Below are positions 18,441 through 27,262 of a DNA stretch of 64,000 bases, piece after piece. Source of the DNA: RGIG1828 sp045546535 (GTDB lineage: Bacteria > Bacillota > Clostridia > UMGS1810); the NCBI GenBank assembly GCA_045546535.1, contig JAZQDA010000057.1, forward strand, positions 1-64,000, given 5' to 3'. Under the pieces are notes generated by a model, which ran no database searches, was not told where the DNA came from, and saw nothing but the letters and a program-made list of their open reading frames with translations. The position numbers and the translations under genes are program-made. The number at the start of each line of letters is the position of its first letter. The first letter of the stretch is position 1.

Positions 18441-18469
18441 TTGACTTATATACAATTTTGATTTATAAT
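18441..18469 (+). promoter_or_regulatory. Promoter of tRNA-Thr
   Basis: TTGACT (18441-18446) and TATAAT (18464-18469), 17-bp spacer, 20 bp before the tRNA. Confidence 0.82.
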
Positions 18470-18488
18470 CTATTCTGTTAAAAAATAT

Positions 18489-18561
18489 GCTGGTGTGGCG
18501 CAGTTGGTAGCGCAATTGATTCGTAATCAATAGGCCGAGGGTTCAAGTCCCTTCACCAGCT
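18489..18561 (+). tRNA. tRNA-Thr (anticodon CGT)
   Basis: The sequence folds as a complete cloverleaf. The acceptor stem is GCTGGTG/CACCAGC with discriminator T, the anticodon stem ATTGA/TCAAT encloses the loop TTCGTAA, and the T-arm carries GGTTCAAGTCC. The anticodon CGT reads threonine ACG codons. CCA is not encoded. It has its own promoter and terminator and is a single-gene unit. Confidence 0.95.
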
Positions 18562-18589
18562 TAGCCATTGGAGTATTATCCAAATGGCT

Positions 18590-18630
18590 AAAAGCAGATG
18601 TCCCATTTTCAGTTGGCATCTGCTTTTTTG
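18590..18630 (+). terminator. Terminator of the tRNA-Thr unit
   Basis: GCAGATG (18594-18600) pairs with CATCTGC (18618-18624), extended by AAAA/TTTT, and is followed by a T-tract. A second imperfect inverted repeat, TTAGCCATTGG with CCAAATGGCTAA (18561-18591), precedes it. Confidence 0.85.
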
Positions 18631-18683
18631 TTGGATTATTTACTATAGCAATATTGAGCAAATTTTCCTTTTTAAAAAAAGAC

Positions 18684-18712
18684 TTGATTTTTTTAAGAAA
18701 CCGTTGTATAAT
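18684..18712 (+). promoter_or_regulatory. Promoter of the AraC-type regulator
   Basis: TTGATT (18684-18689) and TATAAT (18707-18712), 17-bp spacer. The leader that follows has an 8-bp perfect inverted repeat, ATTACTCA (18717-18724) with TGAGTAAT (18751-18758), which may form a hairpin or an operator. Confidence 0.72.
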
Positions 18713-18782
18713 GGTCATTACTCAGTCTTTTTGCTGAATTTGACACTTATTGAGTAATGTGAGTAATGCGGAGGGATACCTT

Positions 18783-19616
18783 GTGAAAACAGCAAAATCA
18801 GACAATTTAAAAAATCAGACTAATGAAACTCCTTTTGAACTTAAGATATGTGATGTCTCTGAAATAGTTCAGACAAGTTGGCATTTTGATACAGAATTTA
18901 TACTTTTTTTAAGCGGTGAATGTACTCTAAGATGCGGTTCAAACAGTTATAAGCCTACAAGCGGTGATATATACATAATCAATTCAGGAAAAATACATAT
19001 GATTGACCCTGTGGGAACAGGCAGTGTAAAATATATATATCTTATTCCTGACAGAGATTTCTTCCTTACATATGGAATTGATACGTCAAAAATAACTTTT
19101 ACCGAAAAAATAAGCGACGCTGAAAGTGCTAAAAAGTTTATTGATTTTGTATCTTCTTTTGAAGATTCCAAAAAAGAATCAAATTATATTTCCACTGCAA
19201 AATATCTCAATAATCTTTTAAGTCTTTTAATTGATTTGTGTGAAAAATATACCGAAGCGCTTTCGGGTTATTCCCAGGAAAAAGCGACTGCAACGGATTA
19301 TATAAGAGAAACCGTAAAATACATACTTGAAAATTCAAACAAAGCAATAAATCTTGACCAACTTTCTTCTCATATCGGACTCAGTAAATATCATTTGATA
19401 CGCGAATTTAAAAAGTACACGGGAAACACTATAATTTCATATGTGAATACCGTTAAATGCCACAGGGCAGAAAGATTTATTTTAAGCGGTATGAGTGTTG
19501 AAGAAGCGGCTTTTGCATCGGGATTCAATTCTGTGTCGCATTTCTCAAAAACCTATAAAAAATTGAACGGAAACTCCCCTATTTCCATAAGAAAACCAAA
19601 AACTGCAAGGAACTAA
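18783..19616 (+). CDS. AraC-family transcriptional regulator
   Basis: A 277-residue regulator with an N-terminal cupin-like sensor domain (about 15-110, with GDIYIINSGKIHMIDP typical of AraC-type cupins) and a C-terminal double-HTH AraC domain (about 187-270, including ISYVNTVKCHRAERFIL and EAAFASGFNSVSHFSKTYK). I choose the GTG at 18783 because GAGGG lies about 7 nt upstream; an in-frame TTG at 18750 lacks such a site and would sit within the leader inverted repeat. AraC proteins of this type usually respond to sugars. It is the closest regulator gene to the 24-kb polysaccharide locus and a candidate activator, which is inference. Confidence 0.88.
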   Translation: MKTAKSDNLKNQTNETPFELKICDVSEIVQTSWHFDTEFILFLSGECTLRCGSNSYKPTSGDIYIINSGKIHMIDPVGTGSVKYIYLIPDRDFFLTYGIDTSKITFTEKISDAESAKKFIDFVSSFEDSKKESNYISTAKYLNNLLSLLIDLCEKYTEALSGYSQEKATATDYIRETVKYILENSNKAINLDQLSSHIGLSKYHLIREFKKYTGNTIISYVNTVKCHRAERFILSGMSVEEAAFASGFNSVSHFSKTYKKLNGNSPISIRKPKTARN

Positions 19617-19634
19617 AGTTCCTTGCAGTTTTTA
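19600..19634 (+). terminator. Terminator of the AraC-type gene
   Basis: AACTGCAAGGAACT and AGTTCCTTGCAGTT form a 14-bp stem spanning the stop codon, followed by TTTATTTTG. Confidence 0.88.
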
Positions 19635-19643
19635 TTTTGTTTA

Positions 19644-19912
19644 TTACTGAATATAAATTACTTCGCTCACAGGTACCAGACCATTAGCATTTTAAAGTGT
19701 GTGTCTATGTGAATGTCTGATGCTGTAAGTGTGAGAGTGTTTGAATACTGCTCAGTTACGGGGAATATTTTTGCCATTGCAAATTTACCAAGATGTTCAT
19801 TTTGGATAGTAAAAGTGTTGCCGACAGAAGTGTATACGCCGTCCATAGTGCCAGAGATAAACCATTCAACCTCTGTGCATTTATCATTTGTTTTTTTGTA
19901 TATGATACAGTA
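19644..19912 (-). pseudogene. Decayed 3' remnant of a surface-protein gene
   Basis: On the minus strand an open stretch without a start reads VSYTKKTNDKC, EVEWFISGTMDGVYTSVG, LGKFAMAKIFPVTEQYSN and so on, the style of the Ig/LamG-like modules in the exported proteins of this window. The frame then breaks near 19690-19700, and another frame continues with NGLVPVSEVIYIQ and a stop at 19644. That ending matches SDGLVPVNSVVNLR, the last residues of the exported protein at 42602-45304. I read this as the C-terminal end of a relative that lost its 5' part and gained a frameshift or small deletion. No promoter or start is visible. Confidence 0.65.
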
Positions 19913-19937
19913 AAAATTATATATAAAATTATATAAG

Positions 19938-19973
19938 ATTGCTATGGCATTTTAAGAGGAAAAGATATATAAT
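19938..19973 (+). promoter_or_regulatory. Possible activator-dependent promoter of the ceramidase-like gene
   Basis: A TATAAT lies at 19968-19973, but the -35 at 17-bp distance is poor (TGGCAT, 19945-19950). ATTGCTAT (19938-19945) abuts that -35 and matches the core of the direct repeats upstream of the polysaccharide locus in inverse orientation. An 8-mer can match by chance in a window this size. Confidence 0.42.
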
Positions 19974-20011
19974 TAAAATATAAATCGGCATATTTGAAAG
20001 GAATGGATAAA

Positions 20012-21514
20012 ATGAGTTTAAAAATCGGATTTGCAGAGGTTAATATTACCCCTGACAAAAAAATTTCTCTTGCAGGTCAGTTTGCAGAAAGAATTTCGCA
20101 ATATGTTGAAAAACCGCTCACTGCTACATGTATGGTAATTGATGACGGAAAAGACCACGCAATTTTTGTTGCCTGCGACCTTGTCTCAATCAACTGGTCT
20201 GTAGTATGCGGTGTAAGAGACGCTCTCAAAGATAACTCAGCGGGTATTGATACAAATAAAATTATTATAAGTGCGATTCACACTCATACAGGATACCGTT
20301 ACGGTGGCGAGGGCAGAAGCGAATTCGGCGGTTCTGTTGCAAACAGCAAAGATATGCTCAAAGGATATCTTTCTGCTGATAAAAAATATGTTGAAAAAGA
20401 AAATGTTTCTGATAATCCTGAAATTTCAACTCCCGAAGAAAATTTCGCTCTTCTTATGGAACAACTGCCAAAAGTAATTTTAGATGCGTGGAACTCAAGA
20501 AAAGAAGGCAGTTTTGCAAATGCTTTCGGCAGAGCGGTTGTGGGAATGTGCAGAAGAGCGGCATATAATGATGGCAGTGCACAGATGTGGGGAGATACCA
20601 ACACCGCAGTATTTTCAGAACTTGAGGGCGGTAATGACTCCGGTATTGAACTTTTATACTGCTTTGATGAAAATAAAAAAGTTACAGGTATTGTTGCAAA
20701 CCTTGCATGTCCTGCACAGTGCGTTCAGCATAGACTCTTTGTATCACCTGATTTCTGGGGTGAGGTAAAGGTGAGATTAAGAAATTATTTCGGGAAAGAT
20801 ATTTTTCTTCTCCCGCTTTGCTCTGCAGCAGGTGACCAGTGCCCTGTTGACCTTATAAGATGGGTTGAACCCCTTTCAGATTTAAATGACCCCAACTGCA
20901 AAAGAAATAATCCACCCAAAAGAAAAGCAGACCCGTCTATGTTTGATTTAGAGGGTATGGTTAAGGCAGGAAAGAGGGTTGCAAACGAAATCATTGAAGT
21001 TTGGGAAGAAGGGCTTGACGAGGCACAATCAGAGGCAGTTTTTGAACACAGAGTTGTTGATATGCAACTGCCTGTCAGAAGAGCAACTCTTACTGATGTC
21101 AAAAATGCAGAAAAGTCCATAAAGGAATACTTAAGTGCAAAAGGCGATACTGTTGACTATAACGATGTTGCAAATCTTCAGGTTCACCTCGGAATTTTAT
21201 CAAGATTCAAATTCCAGGAAAAACAAGACATTATCGAAAGTGAAGTACATATTATACGTCTTGGAAATATTGCTTTTGCAACCAACACTTTTGAACTCTT
21301 CCTCGATTATGGGAATCAGATAAGAGCGCGTTCTGACGCCGAGCAGACATTCCTTATCCAACTTGCAAACGGCACTGACGGTTATCTTCCCACTAAAAAG
21401 GCAGAAGAGGGCGGTCATTATTCAGCCTTTATTTCTTCAGGCAAAGTCGGACACCTGGGAGGAGAACAGTTAGTAAGAGAAACACTTCAGAATATAAGAG
21501 AAATGTTTAACTAA
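20012..21514 (+). CDS. Neutral/alkaline ceramidase-like N-terminal domain hydrolase
   Basis: A 500-residue protein resembling the catalytic N-terminal domain of neutral/alkaline non-lysosomal ceramidases. It starts with IGFAEVNITP, and the metal-site segment IHTHTGYRYGG lies near residue 90, with further family-like blocks such as PAQCVQHRLFVSPDFWGE and CSAAGDQCP. There is no signal peptide, so it is probably cytoplasmic. In gut and environmental bacteria such proteins often sit in glycan loci, and their true substrate is rarely known; ceramide is unlikely to be assured. The start at ATG 20012 is chosen because AAAGGA lies 9 nt upstream; earlier TTG/ATG options at 19994 and 20003 are too close to it. 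Confidence 0.72.
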   Translation: MSLKIGFAEVNITPDKKISLAGQFAERISQYVEKPLTATCMVIDDGKDHAIFVACDLVSINWSVVCGVRDALKDNSAGIDTNKIIISAIHTHTGYRYGGEGRSEFGGSVANSKDMLKGYLSADKKYVEKENVSDNPEISTPEENFALLMEQLPKVILDAWNSRKEGSFANAFGRAVVGMCRRAAYNDGSAQMWGDTNTAVFSELEGGNDSGIELLYCFDENKKVTGIVANLACPAQCVQHRLFVSPDFWGEVKVRLRNYFGKDIFLLPLCSAAGDQCPVDLIRWVEPLSDLNDPNCKRNNPPKRKADPSMFDLEGMVKAGKRVANEIIEVWEEGLDEAQSEAVFEHRVVDMQLPVRRATLTDVKNAEKSIKEYLSAKGDTVDYNDVANLQVHLGILSRFKFQEKQDIIESEVHIIRLGNIAFATNTFELFLDYGNQIRARSDAEQTFLIQLANGTDGYLPTKKAEEGGHYSAFISSGKVGHLGGEQLVRETLQNIREMFN

Positions 21515-21542
21515 AATTTTAAACTCATAAAATTATAAAAAC

Positions 21543-21580
21543 AAACAAGGCAGAAACCTAAGGTTTCTGCCTTGTTTTTT
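21543..21580. terminator. Bidirectional terminator
   Basis: AACAAGGCAGAAACCT and AGGTTTCTGCCTTGTT form a long perfect stem followed by a T-tract on the plus strand. It separates the ceramidase-like gene (+) from the convergent polysaccharide locus (-). Confidence 0.9.
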
Positions 21581-24500
21581 AATTATCGTTATATATTTTA
21601 ACGAAAAGTCTTTTTAGTATCGTTGCAGCCTGTGCTCTTGTAATGTCTGATGATGGTGAGAAAGTTCTTTCTCCCATACCATTTACAAGTTTTAAACCGA
21701 GAGCCTGATCAATGTATGACTGATATGGGGTTTCTCCTATATCGTCAAAGTTATCTGTCAGGTTCTGTTTTGACGGATTTTTCTTGAGTGTCTTGGTGTA
21801 TGCAAGTACAGAAACAGCACACATCTGTTCACGGGTGAGTTTATCATTTGGATTGATTTTACCATCAGTTATCATTTCAAGAGGGATAATTCCGTTTTTA
21901 TATGCTGATGCAATATAGGGAGCATACCAATCTGAAGATGAAACATCGGTAAATGTACCTTTATATGTTTCTTCAAGAAAGTTGCAGGTTCTTGTAACCA
22001 TAGTAAGAAATTCTGCTACTGTTACGCTGTTTTCAGGCATATAGAGATTGTCCCCTACTCCCTCAACAAGACCGTATTTGCGCATATACTGAATTTCATT
22101 TTTTGCCCAGTGATTAGCAGAATCATCAAAATCCGGATAAATCTGATGAATTGCCATTTCCGCAATACTGTTCCATACATTTACGGGATTATCATTTATA
22201 TCTACACAGCCAAAGCCGTTAAAGCGGACATATCTTGCAAGTACTGGCTCAGAAAAATCATAGCGATAAAGTTTATCTGTGTCACCGGGAGATTTTCCGT
22301 CAAAAACCTTTGTAAAGGTTTCGCCGTCGAGTGATACTTCGAGATTGAATACATTTCTTCTTGTATGTCCGTTAAAGAAAGCAATTGATGCGCCGTTTAA
22401 ATATTTGGGACTTCCAAGGTCGCAAAGAAGCCACATATTGCCGTCAGCAGCAAAACGGTTATTTAATTTTCCGTCTACTGCATTTTGGGGCGGATTTGCA
22501 ATTTCAGGCACGTGTGATGCGCTTACAGAAACCACTTCAGCACCTGTTGCAACGGGGGGCTCAGCGTTCTTGATAAATTTAACTTTGTATGTAAACTCAT
22601 CGGTAGTTTTGGGGTTTTTAACTGTTATTAAAGCGGTATCTCCAAGGTTTTCTGCCTGTTTTACGGTTATATCAAGACCTTCAGGAGCAGATGCTTCGAC
22701 ATATCCGACAGTATCTGCGTAAACATTATATGTGCCGACACCCGAATTAAATGTTTCAAGTTGTATACCGTCAACCTTTACAGATGTAAGTTTAGCACCC
22801 TCTTTAAGATATGTTGACCAGTTGTCAAGAGGTAAAAATCTTGGAAGTTCAACGATTTCTTCATCTGAAACAAGCGGAGTGAAAATAATTGAAATCGTAG
22901 CGTTTGTTACATCTTCGCCGTGAACGTAAAGTTTACGGAAAATTCTGTTGTCATTACCGGGAGCGTCCTGCTTTGTAGGCTTAGGAGAACTTGGGTGATG
23001 CACCGCATCCATAACATCGAGGTGAGCGTCCTTTATATCAGTTCGAAGATGAATTGCACATTTTTTGCCATCGGGTGTTGTGATTACTGCACTCATTTTA
23101 TCTTCTGAAAATTCTACTGTATTTTCACTGCTGAAGTGATAATACGAATATACTTCGCTGGGTTTGAGCGTTGTGAACTCGTCCTGAATAACAAACTGAG
23201 TTCTGTTATTTATAAGTGCAAAACCTCTTCTGCCCTCTTTAATGTCGGCAATATAGGCTGGAAGTATATCATAAACTGCATATGCACCGCCCTTTGAAGA
23301 GCCTTTGTCGGTATAGTCGCAGACGGTGTGGAATCTGTTGTAACCCTCGGTCTGTTCTGTCATTCTTGAAAGTTCGGGGTTAAACTGGAGGCAGTTATTA
23401 CCCTCTGCTCTCATACGGTAGTATTTACCTCTGTCGCCTGTGAAATAATAGGTTTCGGCGCCTGTGTCTTCAATCCATCTTACGCCATTAGCGTCAATTA
23501 TAAATGAGCCGATGTCGTACTGGTCGTGGCCTGCAAAATTATTACCGCCTTTGAAAGCGATAAAATAATCATCTTTGCCAAATCCCGTACGGAAAGAGCC
23601 CTGAGGCTCAACACCTGAAGGAGTATAGTCAAGTTCAAGTCCTTCACAGTGGTCGGCTATAACCGGAACTTTGGGGTCATACCAGAGCAGATCATAAACT
23701 TCAAGAGTTTCGTCAATATGATTTACACGGTATGAAACGAGGTTTGGAATGTTATAGCGATATCCCAGATACAGATAAACAGGCACACCGCCGTCAAACA
23801 CATTTTTCCACGAGTCAGAGTGGTTAAATGTACCCATAGGACCTGTTATTCCAAATGGGAAATAGCCTGTTTTGCTGAGGCCCGGGAAATCTTCAAGACC
23901 CGCATCTGTTCCAAGAGCGGTTTTCATTGAATTTGTCATAGTGAAGAATGTATAAAGTGCCAAATTCCAGTATGATGCACCCTCACCGTATGCACCGTCG
24001 GGAGCGAAACCGTAAAGGCCGTGAATTGGGAGACGGTAGATTGTGTGATTTATAATTTCGTTTACAATATCACTGTATCCTTCTTCATCACCTATTGCAA
24101 GAGATGCACACATTGTACCGTTTGCGATAACTTCGTTCCAGTTACCCGGTTGTGTGAGCCATGAGCCAAAACCACGATAGAACTGTTGCTGAACACTTTC
24201 AAAAGTGTTTCTCATAATTGCGTTTCTTATTATTCTTTTCTGGGTTTCGTCCCACTGGTCATAGCACCAGTCGTATGCAAGGGCAAAGCCAAAAGTTGCA
24301 ACACCTGTGTCAAGCATATTAACTTCGCTCCATTTGGAATTGGTGTCGGTCATTACTTCAATTTCCTGCCATATTCTGTCGGCGTATTTTCCTTCACCTG
24401 TGAGTTGATATGCAAGACCGCAGTATAGAGCGATATCTTTTATATCACAACTTACTCTTGTGGTATCGCCAAGCACTCCCGAGTCTTTTAAAGAATCAAG

Positions 24501-25805
24501 CGGTGGGGTCTGAACATATACATCAGCCATATTCATTACTTTGTCATATGCCTGACCTAAAAATATATCGGTATCTTTATAGCGTTTAATCTCATTTAGT
24601 TTTTCATCGTTTATGATAAGTCTTGGGTGATGTTTATCGGGGTGCTTTTCTTTGATTAAAGAAACATAATCAACCATTTTTTCGGAATCATAGTTATCTT
24701 TAAGTATATAGTCCCCTACTATATCGTTTTCTTTTTGGGGTTTACCCTCTAAAGTAATACCTGCGATGTACATTACAGTGTCTGGGTAAAATGCATTTGA
24801 AGCACCTGTGGGTTCGATTTTGATTGATGTGATTTCATCAATAGAGCCTATAGTACTTCTGATTTTGTTTATGCCAAGTCCCCAATCTGTGTGCAAAGGG
24901 ATTCTGATATCTTTCCACTCGCCCTCCCATGAACACGAAAAACCTGTATAATAAAAATCTTTGGAAGATGTTGCAGGGTCATCGGCATACATATAGAAGT
25001 TTACAGAATTATGTGTTGTTTTTTCTGAATATACTCTGACAACCATTTCGTTATAATCTGAAAGTTTAACATCATCGGGAACTTCTACAATCATAGAATT
25101 CATAAGATTATCATATCCTGCCCATTTAAGACAAGGAACGCCATCAAAAACAGTGTATTTTGCGCCGTGATTATCTCCTTTTTTGGGGTCAAGGAGAACA
25201 TATGGTTTGGGTTCTTTCGCTTTTTCGTCGGGAACAAAAGTCTCAAAGTATCTGATTACAAAATCATCAAAATAGAGTTTTGCATCATCATCAACATTTG
25301 TATCGTTAAATCCCGGGTAAATTGAAAGAGAGCCGACTGTTTCAAACCCTTTTGGAGAGCCTACAATTTCAAAATCTTTAAAGTTTACACTAAAAAGTTT
25401 CCAGCCTTCAAAATTGGCATCTACCATTGTGTAGTAGCAGTCTCTTTCCTCGGTTTCAGGGTTGTCTGCATAAAGAATTACAGCAAGATTTGTATCTGTT
25501 GCCTTGGGAGAATAGATGTTGAATTCAAGAAATCTTGCTCTTGAAAATTCTGCCTCGGCAATTTCAAGTTCAGTTTCTTTTTTCAGGTCTTCACCTTGAA
25601 AAAGTGCAGTATATATGCCTGTTTTCATACAATCAACTGACGGGGTAAGACCGTAACTTTCGATTACATTGGATTTTGAAAGGCATACTAATGTCTTTAT
25701 GTAGTTTACAATGCCAGGGGTGGTATCGTCTGCAGCCATACTAAAGGTAGGGGCAAATGAAACGAGCATTGTAAATACAAGAAGCATACTTATAATTTTT
25801 TTCAT
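21579..25805 (-). CDS. SLH-anchored heparinase II/III-family protein with F5/8C module
   Basis: A 1408-residue exported protein. Order: signal peptide (1-24, ending SMA-AD), two carbohydrate-binding-like beta-sandwich modules (about 60-195 and 200-370), an alpha/alpha-toroid heparinase-type domain (about 390-700) with HPRLIIND, QPGNWNEV and DGAYGEGASYW near 601, a beta-sandwich heparinase II/III domain (about 740-1000) with GHDQYDIGSF, an F5/8 type C (CBM32-like) module from about 1088, and three SLH repeats from about 1222 to the end. Family members are polysaccharide lyases acting on uronate-containing polymers. SLH repeats hold the protein to the wall. It is the last gene of the locus. Confidence 0.88.
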   Translation of the reverse strand: MKKIISMLLVFTMLVSFAPTFSMAADDTTPGIVNYIKTLVCLSKSNVIESYGLTPSVDCMKTGIYTALFQGEDLKKETELEIAEAEFSRARFLEFNIYSPKATDTNLAVILYADNPETEERDCYYTMVDANFEGWKLFSVNFKDFEIVGSPKGFETVGSLSIYPGFNDTNVDDDAKLYFDDFVIRYFETFVPDEKAKEPKPYVLLDPKKGDNHGAKYTVFDGVPCLKWAGYDNLMNSMIVEVPDDVKLSDYNEMVVRVYSEKTTHNSVNFYMYADDPATSSKDFYYTGFSCSWEGEWKDIRIPLHTDWGLGINKIRSTIGSIDEITSIKIEPTGASNAFYPDTVMYIAGITLEGKPQKENDIVGDYILKDNYDSEKMVDYVSLIKEKHPDKHHPRLIINDEKLNEIKRYKDTDIFLGQAYDKVMNMADVYVQTPPLDSLKDSGVLGDTTRVSCDIKDIALYCGLAYQLTGEGKYADRIWQEIEVMTDTNSKWSEVNMLDTGVATFGFALAYDWCYDQWDETQKRIIRNAIMRNTFESVQQQFYRGFGSWLTQPGNWNEVIANGTMCASLAIGDEEGYSDIVNEIINHTIYRLPIHGLYGFAPDGAYGEGASYWNLALYTFFTMTNSMKTALGTDAGLEDFPGLSKTGYFPFGITGPMGTFNHSDSWKNVFDGGVPVYLYLGYRYNIPNLVSYRVNHIDETLEVYDLLWYDPKVPVIADHCEGLELDYTPSGVEPQGSFRTGFGKDDYFIAFKGGNNFAGHDQYDIGSFIIDANGVRWIEDTGAETYYFTGDRGKYYRMRAEGNNCLQFNPELSRMTEQTEGYNRFHTVCDYTDKGSSKGGAYAVYDILPAYIADIKEGRRGFALINNRTQFVIQDEFTTLKPSEVYSYYHFSSENTVEFSEDKMSAVITTPDGKKCAIHLRTDIKDAHLDVMDAVHHPSSPKPTKQDAPGNDNRIFRKLYVHGEDVTNATISIIFTPLVSDEEIVELPRFLPLDNWSTYLKEGAKLTSVKVDGIQLETFNSGVGTYNVYADTVGYVEASAPEGLDITVKQAENLGDTALITVKNPKTTDEFTYKVKFIKNAEPPVATGAEVVSVSASHVPEIANPPQNAVDGKLNNRFAADGNMWLLCDLGSPKYLNGASIAFFNGHTRRNVFNLEVSLDGETFTKVFDGKSPGDTDKLYRYDFSEPVLARYVRFNGFGCVDINDNPVNVWNSIAEMAIHQIYPDFDDSANHWAKNEIQYMRKYGLVEGVGDNLYMPENSVTVAEFLTMVTRTCNFLEETYKGTFTDVSSSDWYAPYIASAYKNGIIPLEMITDGKINPNDKLTREQMCAVSVLAYTKTLKKNPSKQNLTDNFDDIGETPYQSYIDQALGLKLVNGMGERTFSPSSDITRAQAATILKRLFVKIYNDN

Positions 25806-25832
25806 AAACTCACCCTTTTTATAGTTATTTAC

Positions 25833-25868
25833 AACAAAACCCGAAGTTTGACCACTTCGGGTTTTGTT
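25833..25868 (-). terminator. Hairpin between BNR protein and SLH lyase genes
   Basis: A 12-bp perfect stem, CAAAACCCGAAG (25835-25846) with CTTCGGGTTTTG (25855-25866), extended by AA/TT. The minus-strand 3' arm is T-rich. It probably reduces read-through into the last lyase gene. Confidence 0.68.
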
Positions 25869-25874
25869 TTGTGA

Positions 25875-27179
25875 TCAATATATAAGATCTCTGAAGTTTT
25901 CAATTCTGTGGAGTGTTATAATATTTCCGTCGTGCGCAGAATATGCTTCTTCATCGCCTGAACGGCTCAGAACTAACATATCGTCGCCGTCAAAATCAAG
26001 CGATGCATAATGTCTTGACTGCTTCTCGTGGCCTGACTGGTCAACGAGTCCTGCAAAGCACCAGTCAACAAGATTGGTTGAGAAACTAAGAGCAAGACGG
26101 TCGCGTTCATCACTGGGTACATTATAACGGTCTGTTGAAAGAAGTTCTACTCTTCTCATTGAGTCTCTTGCCTGAACAGAAACGAGCCAGTAAAGTTTTG
26201 ACACTTCGTCATATCTTATATGGAATTTATTCTGTCCGCCAAGAAGCGGGAGGAATATCAAGCGTTTACCGGAGGGTGCTTTTACGCACTCAATGCTTAT
26301 GATCTCTTTTCCGTCAACCACTTTTTCTACCGCTTTCATAATTCCGCAGTAGCCTGTGCCGTGAGTGTTGGCTCTCATCATAAGGTGGAAAGTTTTGCCT
26401 GTGGGGTCATACCAGAAATGAGAGGGGTCGGTAATCTGAACAATATTTGTTTCAATCCAACCTGTAGCATGGAAATAAAACGGAAGATTTTTTTCAGGAT
26501 TTTCAAAATTGAAATTATCACGATACTGTGAGGGAGATGCCCAGAAAGTTTCGCCGTGAACATCTTCGGGTTTGAGGTCTTCCATACTTGTGAAGAACGG
26601 AACACCGAAACCTTCAATGTCTTCTTCTTTAATTACATCTCTAAAACGCACCTTTTCTGATACAAGCCAGTTTTCAATTTTTGTAAGGTCGTCTCCAAGT
26701 TTACCTCTGAATACTACGGGAGCACAGATGTTAGGCTTCCAGTTTGAACGAATTGTTTCGCCTTCATTTAAGAAGAAATGGTCCATAGCCATATATACAT
26801 AGCCATCTTTATAAAGTGCATTTGTTGCAGTGTGTGCCCATTTTTCACCGTTTGTGAGTTTATATACATCTGACCAGGTTTCGCCGTCATCATCGGAATA
26901 AAGAATTACAAGGTCGCCGTAAACAATTTCACAAGCAAGAATATATATTCTGTCGCCGTCAGCAAAAAGTGTACCGTGTGCAAAATGCGAATCACATGTC
27001 AGACGCCATGTTTTGCCTTTATCATCGGATACATATATCTTCCCATATTGATCATTAAGGTCAAGGCTTACAATATATCTTCCGTTTGGTCTTACCATAA
27101 TTCCCGGAGAATAAGGGAAAACCTCATCGGGTTTGGGACTGCGATAAACTTCGATAAAATTACTTGCTAATTCTTTCAT
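25875..27179 (-). CDS. BNR/sialidase-fold protein, cytoplasmic
   Basis: A 434-residue protein without a signal peptide. Two Asp boxes, SDDKGKTW (51-58) and SDDDGETW (95-102), show a sialidase-type beta-propeller. The rest has repeated blade-like strands (for example DGYVYMAMDHFF, FHLMMRANTHG). It may be an exo-glycosidase acting on imported oligosaccharides, or a non-catalytic propeller; I cannot place the sialidase Arg triad with confidence. The ATG follows AGGAGGC. It lies between two lyase genes of the locus on the same strand, which supports a role in the same glycan pathway. Confidence 0.75.
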   Translation of the reverse strand: MKELASNFIEVYRSPKPDEVFPYSPGIMVRPNGRYIVSLDLNDQYGKIYVSDDKGKTWRLTCDSHFAHGTLFADGDRIYILACEIVYGDLVILYSDDDGETWSDVYKLTNGEKWAHTATNALYKDGYVYMAMDHFFLNEGETIRSNWKPNICAPVVFRGKLGDDLTKIENWLVSEKVRFRDVIKEEDIEGFGVPFFTSMEDLKPEDVHGETFWASPSQYRDNFNFENPEKNLPFYFHATGWIETNIVQITDPSHFWYDPTGKTFHLMMRANTHGTGYCGIMKAVEKVVDGKEIISIECVKAPSGKRLIFLPLLGGQNKFHIRYDEVSKLYWLVSVQARDSMRRVELLSTDRYNVPSDERDRLALSFSTNLVDWCFAGLVDQSGHEKQSRHYASLDFDGDDMLVLSRSGDEEAYSAHDGNIITLHRIENFRDLIY

Positions 27180-27262
27180 AGTTGCCTCCTGATATAGTTT
27201 TTCCGAAAGGAGAAACTCCCCTTTCGAAAAAGTTATTTGGTTTGTTTTTTTTCACACAATAA

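Noticed and set aside
19713..19913. A 66-codon plus-strand reading frame
   Set aside because: It is antisense to the surface-protein remnant, has no ribosome site and no recognisable product.
27197..27232. Terminator between the lyase gene at 27263-31477 and the BNR gene
   Set aside because: This hairpin (CCGAAAGG with CCTTTCG and outer T/A runs) is imperfect and is not followed by a T-tract on the minus strand, so I do not list it as a feature.
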